A DNA stretch of 64,000 nt, taken from Peterkaempfera sp044755465. GTDB taxonomy: Bacteria; Actinomycetota; Actinomycetes; Streptomycetales; Streptomycetaceae. The number at the start of each line of letters is the position of its first letter. The stretch's first letter is position 1. Below the pieces are notes generated by a model. The model did not search any database. It was not told the DNA's origin and worked only from the letters and a program-made list of their open reading frames with translations. Below are positions 59,375-64,000 of this stretch, one piece after another. The DNA lies in NCBI RefSeq assembly GCF_044755465.1, contig NZ_JBIVRB010000001.1:1550001-1614000 (forward strand). Reading direction: 5' to 3'. The position numbers and the translations under genes are program-made.

Positions 59375-62300
59375 GTGCGTACGCCCCGACCGCGACCGCT
59401 GCACACCGGCGGTGTCCGCCCGGCCGCCGGCCGGGCGGTGGTCAGCAGAGCCGCCGCCGGCGGTGCCGTCCTCGCCCTGCTCGCCGCCTCCGGCCTGTTC
59501 ACGCACCCGCCGACCGGCCGACCCGTCTCCCGGGCGGCCGCCGCCCCCGACGGCGTCCCGGTCACCGCGCTGCTGGAGTTGGACACCCCCAGCAGCTGGC
59601 AGGCGTGGCACAGCGCCGAGGACGGCGCCCGCCGCGCCCGGCGCAGCCCGCCGGAGGTGCACCGCGCCGCCGCGAGCGCGGGCGGGCAGCAGCGGCGTGC
59701 GGTCGCCGGAGCCGAGGACCGGTTGGAGCAGGCGCTGCACCGCGCGCTGCCCGACGCCGAGGTGCTCTACCGCACGACGGCCGTGGTCTCCGGTGTCGCC
59801 GTGCGGCTCCCCGCCGGGGAGCTGGACCGGCTGCGCGACCTGCCCGGCGTACGGGCCGTCCACCCGATCGCCCACAAGAGCCGCGCCAACGCCCACTCCG
59901 TGCCGCTGACCGGCGCCCCGGCCGTCTGGGCGGGCGCGGACGCGGTGCCCGGCGACATCGGCAAGGGCGTCACCATCGGCATCATCGACAGCGGCATCGA
60001 CTACACGCACGCCGACTTCGGCGGACCGGGCACCGCCGCCGCCTTCAAGGCGGTGGACGGCGCCCGCCCGGCGCCCGCCGGGCTGTTCCCGAACGCCAAG
60101 GTGGTCGGCGGCCAGGACCTGGTCGGGGACGACTACAACACCGATCCCGCCGTACGGCCCTACCAGCCGGAGCCGCACCCGGACCCCAACCCGCTGGACT
60201 GCACGGCCAACGGCCACGGCACCCATGTCGCGGGCACCGCCGCGGGCTTCGGCGTCACCCGGGACGGCAGGACGTACCCCGGCCCCTACCGGCCGGGGCT
60301 GGACCCCGGGTCCTTCCGGGTGGGGCCGGGCGCGGCGCCGGGCGCGACCCTGTACGCGCTGCGGGTCTTCGGCTGCCACGGCTCCTCCGACGAGATCGCC
60401 CACGCGCTGGACCTCGCCGCCGACCCCGACCAGAACGGCGACTTCAGCGACCGGCTGGACGTGGTCAACCTCTCGCTGGGCGGCGGCTTCGGCTCTCCCG
60501 GCGACGGCGACTCGGTCGCCGCCGACCGGCTGGCCGCCACCGGCACGGTGGTGGTCGCCTCGTCGGGCAACGACGGCGATGTGTACGGGGTCGGCTCCAG
60601 CCCGGCCATCGCCTCCCGGGTGATCGCCGTCGCCGCCTCGGTGGACGGGCACACCGACGCGGACGGCTTTCGGGTGCTGCCTGCGGCCCAGGGGCCCGAG
60701 GGGCCGGCGGTCGGTGGCGCGGGCCCGGGTGGGGACGGCTCGGCTCCGGGCGGGGGCGCCGCGCCTCCGGGCCCGGGTGCCGTGGCTCCTGGTCCGGGCG
60801 GCGGCAGCGCGCCTCCGGCTGCGGGCGAGCCCGGCCCGGTCACCGGCGGCGGCTCCCGGCGGGCCGCCGCACCCCCGGCCGACCCCGCACCCACCACCCC
60901 CGCACCCACCACCCCCGCCGCACCGCCGAGCCCGACCCCCGCGCCGAGCCCGACCCCGGCCCCGGCGGCGCACCCGGACCCCGACCCGGCCGGGGTCGTC
61001 GTGCCCGGCCACTGGAGCACCAAGTACACCGGCTGGGACACCCAGGACGTCACCGGAACCCTCGCCCTGCCCGCCGCCGCCACCGACGGCGCCGCCCCCG
61101 GGAACGCCGACGGCTGCGCACCCTTCGACCCCGCCGACGCCGCCCGGCTGCGCGGCCGGATCGCGGTGCTCGCCTGGACCACCCGCGACGCCGACCGCAG
61201 CTGTGGCTCCGCCACCCGCGCCGACCACGCCGCCGACGCGGGCGCGATCGGCGTACTGTTCGCCGCCGACAGCGACCAGGTCGGTGAGATCGAGGGCAAC
61301 GCCCGCATCCCGGCCGTGATCGTCGCCCCGGTCGAGGGCCGACGGCTGCTCGCCGCCGCCTCCGGCACCGACGCCCCCGTACGGGTGCAGCTCGCCGTGC
61401 CCGGCAACACCCTGCGCGGCTCGGTCCCGCAGGACCGGCCGGAGCGCGCCGACACGCTCGCCGCCTTCTCCTCCCGGGGCAACGGCCTGCCGGGCCTGGT
61501 CAAACCGGACATCACCGCCCCCGGCGAGACCATCCTCTCCGCAGCGGTCGGCACCGGCAGCGCGGGCGTCCGCAAGGACGGCACCTCGATGTCCGCCCCG
61601 CACATCTCCGGGATCGCCGCCCTGGTCCGCGCCGCCCACCCCGACTGGACGTCCGAGCAGGTCAAGGCGGCCCTGATGAACACCGCCACCGCCGACCTCA
61701 GCACCGGCGAGAGCGGCGGCGGCCGGGTGTACGGCCCGGAGCGGGTCGGCGCGGGCCGGGTCCGCGCCGACCAGGCCGTCCGCACCCCGGCCGTCGCCTA
61801 CGCGGCCGGCCGGGACGTGCCGCCCGGCGCGGTCGGCGTCTCCTTCGGGGAGGTGCCGGTCACCGCGCCGCTCTCGCTCACCCGCGAGGTCGAGGTCCGC
61901 AACCTCGGCGACCGCCCGCTCACCTACCGCACCGGCTACCGGGCGGCCACCGAGTTGCCCGGCGCCGACTACGCCGTGAGCCCCGCCGAGCTGACCGTGC
62001 CGCCCGGCGGCACCGCGACGCTCCGGGTGACCCTGCGGGTGCCGGTGCCCGCAGAGCTGGCCGAGCACCCCGACCCGACCATCGACCTGGAGCAGGCCGG
62101 GCACGCCCGCGCCTACCGGCCGGAGGCATCCGGCCGGCTGGTGCTGACACCGGCGGACGGTGCGCTGCCCGAGCTGCGGGTACCGGTCTTCGCCGCACCG
62201 CACCCGGCCACCCGGCTGACCGCCGTCCCCGCCCCCCGGCTGCCGTTCGGGTCGGGTGTCCTGCTGCGCATCACCGGGCAGCCCGACGGGCCCGGCGGTG

Positions 62301-63118
62301 TGAACACCGCGTCCTCGCTGCTCAGCGCCTTCGTCCTGGGCGGCGAGAGCGACCGCTGGCCGGACTGCGCCACCCGCCCGCCCGGGGCCCGCGACTGCGC
62401 CCCCTACCCCGGCGACCGGGCCGCCGACCTGCGGGTGGCCGGCGCCGCCAGCGACGCCCCGGCGGTGGCGGACCGGGGCGGCGACCCGCTGGAGGACGGC
62501 ACCCTCTACCTGGTCGCCACCAGCTGGGCGGCGGCGCCCACCCCGGTGGGCCGGGTCGCGGTACGGGCCTCGCTGGACACCGACGGCGACGGCCGCACCG
62601 ACGCCGTGGTGGAGGCGACCCGGCTGGCCGGCAGTGACGTCCTGGTCGCCAGGACGCTGGACGCCGCCACCGGCCAGGAGCTGGATGTGCAGCCGCTGGA
62701 CACCCGCTGGGGCGACCCCGGCACCGGCCTGCTGGACAGCGACACGGTGGTGCTGCCGGTCCGGCTGGCCGCGCTGCCGGGGCTGCGCCAGAGCACCGCC
62801 CGCATCCGCTACGCCCTGTGGACCGGACCGGCCGATGTCTCCGGGGTGCCGGACGTCCGGGGCGCGTACGACGCCATCGGGCTGCGGGGCGACCGCCCGG
62901 TGCTGCCGCTGGACGTGCTGCGTCCGGCGCTGGACGTCCGGGTGGGCGGCTTCGGCGGGCCCGCCGCCGTCGCGGTGCCCGAGCAGCCCGGCCTGCTGCT
63001 GACGGTGCGCCGCGACGACGACCCGTACGGGCTGCCGTTCCCGGAGGGGCTGCTGCTGGTCCACCACCGCAACACCGACGGCCGGCGCGTCCAACTGCTC
63101 CGACTGCCGCCGTACTGA
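59375..63118 (+). CDS. Large secreted subtilisin-like serine protease (S8) with PA domain
   Basis: 1247 aa from the GTG at 59375, which has GGGGGAGG just upstream; the frame extends 39 codons further without support. A long signal peptide or anchor (about 22-44, AGGAVLALLAASGLF). The inhibitor-like I9 propeptide region is followed by the catalytic triad: Asp205 (IGIIDSGIDYTHAD), His281 (NGHGTHVAGT) and Ser738 (DGTSMSAPHISG). Between His and Ser lie a 100-residue Gly/Pro/Ala/Thr low-complexity stretch (about 430-540) and a PA domain (about 546-676). The C-terminal 480 residues are Fn3-like/Ig-like and beta-rich. It digests extracellular protein; the substrate is unknown. Confidence 0.92.
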   Translation: MRTPRPRPLHTGGVRPAAGRAVVSRAAAGGAVLALLAASGLFTHPPTGRPVSRAAAAPDGVPVTALLELDTPSSWQAWHSAEDGARRARRSPPEVHRAAASAGGQQRRAVAGAEDRLEQALHRALPDAEVLYRTTAVVSGVAVRLPAGELDRLRDLPGVRAVHPIAHKSRANAHSVPLTGAPAVWAGADAVPGDIGKGVTIGIIDSGIDYTHADFGGPGTAAAFKAVDGARPAPAGLFPNAKVVGGQDLVGDDYNTDPAVRPYQPEPHPDPNPLDCTANGHGTHVAGTAAGFGVTRDGRTYPGPYRPGLDPGSFRVGPGAAPGATLYALRVFGCHGSSDEIAHALDLAADPDQNGDFSDRLDVVNLSLGGGFGSPGDGDSVAADRLAATGTVVVASSGNDGDVYGVGSSPAIASRVIAVAASVDGHTDADGFRVLPAAQGPEGPAVGGAGPGGDGSAPGGGAAPPGPGAVAPGPGGGSAPPAAGEPGPVTGGGSRRAAAPPADPAPTTPAPTTPAAPPSPTPAPSPTPAPAAHPDPDPAGVVVPGHWSTKYTGWDTQDVTGTLALPAAATDGAAPGNADGCAPFDPADAARLRGRIAVLAWTTRDADRSCGSATRADHAADAGAIGVLFAADSDQVGEIEGNARIPAVIVAPVEGRRLLAAASGTDAPVRVQLAVPGNTLRGSVPQDRPERADTLAAFSSRGNGLPGLVKPDITAPGETILSAAVGTGSAGVRKDGTSMSAPHISGIAALVRAAHPDWTSEQVKAALMNTATADLSTGESGGGRVYGPERVGAGRVRADQAVRTPAVAYAAGRDVPPGAVGVSFGEVPVTAPLSLTREVEVRNLGDRPLTYRTGYRAATELPGADYAVSPAELTVPPGGTATLRVTLRVPVPAELAEHPDPTIDLEQAGHARAYRPEASGRLVLTPADGALPELRVPVFAAPHPATRLTAVPAPRLPFGSGVLLRITGQPDGPGGVNTASSLLSAFVLGGESDRWPDCATRPPGARDCAPYPGDRAADLRVAGAASDAPAVADRGGDPLEDGTLYLVATSWAAAPTPVGRVAVRASLDTDGDGRTDAVVEATRLAGSDVLVARTLDAATGQELDVQPLDTRWGDPGTGLLDSDTVVLPVRLAALPGLRQSTARIRYALWTGPADVSGVPDVRGAYDAIGLRGDRPVLPLDVLRPALDVRVGGFGGPAAVAVPEQPGLLLTVRRDDDPYGLPFPEGLLLVHHRNTDGRRVQLLRLPPY

Positions 63119-63134
63119 ACGCCGTACTGAGCGC

Positions 63135-63176
63135 CGGACGGCCCGGTGCCCCCCCGCCCGGGGCACCGGCCGTCCG
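63135..63176. terminator. Bidirectional terminator after the subtilase gene
   Basis: Outer stem CGGACGG/CCGTCCG and inner stem CCGGTGCCCC/GGGGCACCGG around CCCGCCC, 16 bp after the subtilase stop and 9 bp before the end of a minus-strand gene remnant. Confidence 0.8.
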
Positions 63177-63185
63177 CAGCGGGGC

Positions 63186-63311
63186 TCAGAGCGAGGTGGT
63201 GCCGGCCTTGCGGACGATCGTCACCTGGTCGATCCGCACCCCGGCCTCGGTCAGCGCGGTGACCTTCAGCGCCGACCTGCCGCCGGGGGCGGCCGGGGTC
63301 ACGTCCACCCG
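63186..63311 (-). pseudogene. Remnant of the 3' end of a minus-strand gene
   Basis: The last 41 codons of a frame ending at 63186 read like a genuine protein end (VDVTPAAPGGRSALKV, then TALTEAGVRIDQVTIVRKAG, TTSL and stop), of beta-sandwich character such as a C-terminal carbohydrate-binding or Ig-like domain. Upstream of 63311 the same frame turns into Arg/Pro-rich sequence without protein character. It stops at a terminator shared with the subtilase gene. I think a larger secreted-protein gene was deleted here, leaving its tail. Confidence 0.45.
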
Positions 63312-63508
63312 GCGAGCCGCGCGGGCACGCCCATACGAGGAATGTCCATGGCCGGACCATCGCAGCGCCCGGTGGCCGGGGCGGTACGGCGGGGTGAACG
63401 GCGCCCGGCCCGGCGGCCGCCGGGCGGTGCGGCGGACCGGACGACTCGCACCGTCCACATAGCGGACATGGCATGTCAGTCCCTGGGACGAGGAGTAGGG
63501 TTCCGGCC

Positions 63509-64000
63509 ATGTCTCGCAGCATTCGCCTCGCAGTGATCCCCGGTGACGGCATCGGTCAGGAAGTGGTGGCCGAGGGCCTCAAGGTGCTCGGCGCGGTGCT
63601 GCCCGCCGGCACCAAGGTCGAGACCACCGAGTATGACCTCGGCGCCCGCCGCTGGCACGCCACCGGTGAGACCCTGCCGGATGCCGTGCTGGAGGAGCTC
63701 AAGGGCCACGACGCCATCCTGCTCGGCGCCGTCGGCGACCCCTCCGTGCCGTCCGGCGTGCTGGAGCGGGGGCTGCTGCTCAAGCTGCGGTTCGCCTTCG
63801 ACCACCACGTCAACCTCCGCCCGGGTAAGCTCTTCCCCGGGGTGCGCTCCCCGCTGGCCGGCGAGCCCGCCATCGACTTCGTGGTGGTCCGCGAGGGCAC
63901 CGAGGGCCCGTATGTCGGCAACGGCGGCACCCTGCGCACCGGCACCGCGCAGGAGGTGGCCACCGAGGTCAGCCTCAACACCGCCTTCGGCATCGAGCGG
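63509..64000 (+). CDS. leuB: 3-isopropylmalate dehydrogenase, N-terminal part (cut by window end)
   Basis: The first 164 codons are in the window, ATG at 63509 behind AGGAG. The third enzyme of leucine synthesis, oxidatively decarboxylating 3-isopropylmalate with NAD. The N-terminus IRLAVIPGDGIGQEVVAEGL is diagnostic, followed by ILLGAVGDPSVPSGVLERG, LLLKLRFAFDHHVNLRP and FVVVREGTEGPYVGNGG. It continues the amino-acid theme of ilvBNC and serA, although 8 kb of cell-surface genes separate them. Confidence 0.96.
   Translation, partial: MSRSIRLAVIPGDGIGQEVVAEGLKVLGAVLPAGTKVETTEYDLGARRWHATGETLPDAVLEELKGHDAILLGAVGDPSVPSGVLERGLLLKLRFAFDHHVNLRPGKLFPGVRSPLAGEPAIDFVVVREGTEGPYVGNGGTLRTGTAQEVATEVSLNTAFGIER

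Noticed and set aside
58979..63166. A 1,395-codon open frame on the minus strand opposite the subtilase gene
   Set aside because: Its composition (Val/Gly/His/Arg runs) is that of antisense reading of GC-rich codons. The plus-strand frame has a full S8 protease signature.

Overview
The window is high-GC DNA (about 70-75% in most coding stretches by eye) with GTG/TTG starts, GGAGG-type ribosome binding sites, very rare TTA codons and actinobacterial gene families. It fits a Streptomyces or close relative (Streptomycetaceae). From about 11.7 kb to the end the gene order (sdaA-glyA-gcvH-gcvT, sseB, peptide ABC operon, nifS-like/mnmA, ligA, GGDEF-EAL gene, gatC-gatA-gatB, GGDEF-EAL gene, ilvB-ilvN-ilvC, serA, leuB) agrees with what I remember of the conserved core of Streptomyces chromosomes. 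The first 11.7 kb looks more accessory.

Layout. 1-7.7 kb: two tandem L,D-transpeptidase genes (the first cut by the window edge), an enoyl-CoA hydratase, a small HATPase-type ATP-binding protein, a helix-hairpin-helix endonuclease-like protein, a secreted GH5-FN3-CBM2 beta-mannanase, and a coupled PptT/PptH pair (phosphopantetheinyl transferase and its opposing hydrolase). 7.83-11.74 kb: a compact island of visibly lower GC, bounded by perfect 29-bp direct repeats. One repeat is the 3' end of sdaA. The island carries three tightly overlapping genes on the minus strand (HEPN-like protein, KGGVGR-type ParA/MinD-like ATPase, P-loop ATPase with a C-terminal winged-helix-like end) and no recombinase. 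This is the most interesting part of the window. 11.7-18.8 kb: serine/glycine metabolism. gcvT, gcvH, glyA and sdaA lie on the minus strand behind a tandem glycine riboswitch, with two SseB-family genes on the plus strand.

19.6-25.9 kb: a five-gene peptide ABC importer operon. 26-32.5 kb: TRIC-type channel, IclR regulator, cysteine desulfurase plus MnmA (tRNA 2-thiolation), a LOG-family protein, an SDR and a short MetE-like methionine synthase. 32.5-41.1 kb: LigA with a repetitive C-terminal tail, an intact GGDEF-EAL protein with a TTA codon inside its EAL motif, and the gatC-gatA-(small membrane protein)-gatB set. 41.4-49.3 kb: a large LuxR-family ATPase regulator, a small 56-aa gene, a hydroxyacid dehydrogenase, and a membrane PAS-GGDEF-EAL protein whose EAL domain has lost its catalytic residues. 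49.3-55.1 kb: an ilv leader peptide/attenuator followed by ilvB, ilvN, ilvC and serA. 55.3-63.1 kb: a class A PBP-like protein with an intact glycosyltransferase but lost transpeptidase motifs, a polysaccharide deacetylase, and a large secreted subtilase. leuB begins at 63.5 kb and runs off the window.

Together the core genes supply serine, glycine, methionine and branched-chain amino acids, tRNA charging and modification, DNA ligation and c-di-GMP signalling. Amino-acid operons are controlled by visible RNA devices (glycine riboswitch, ilv attenuator). No rRNA, tRNA or CRISPR array was seen. Domain calls come from motifs read by eye; no database search was run.
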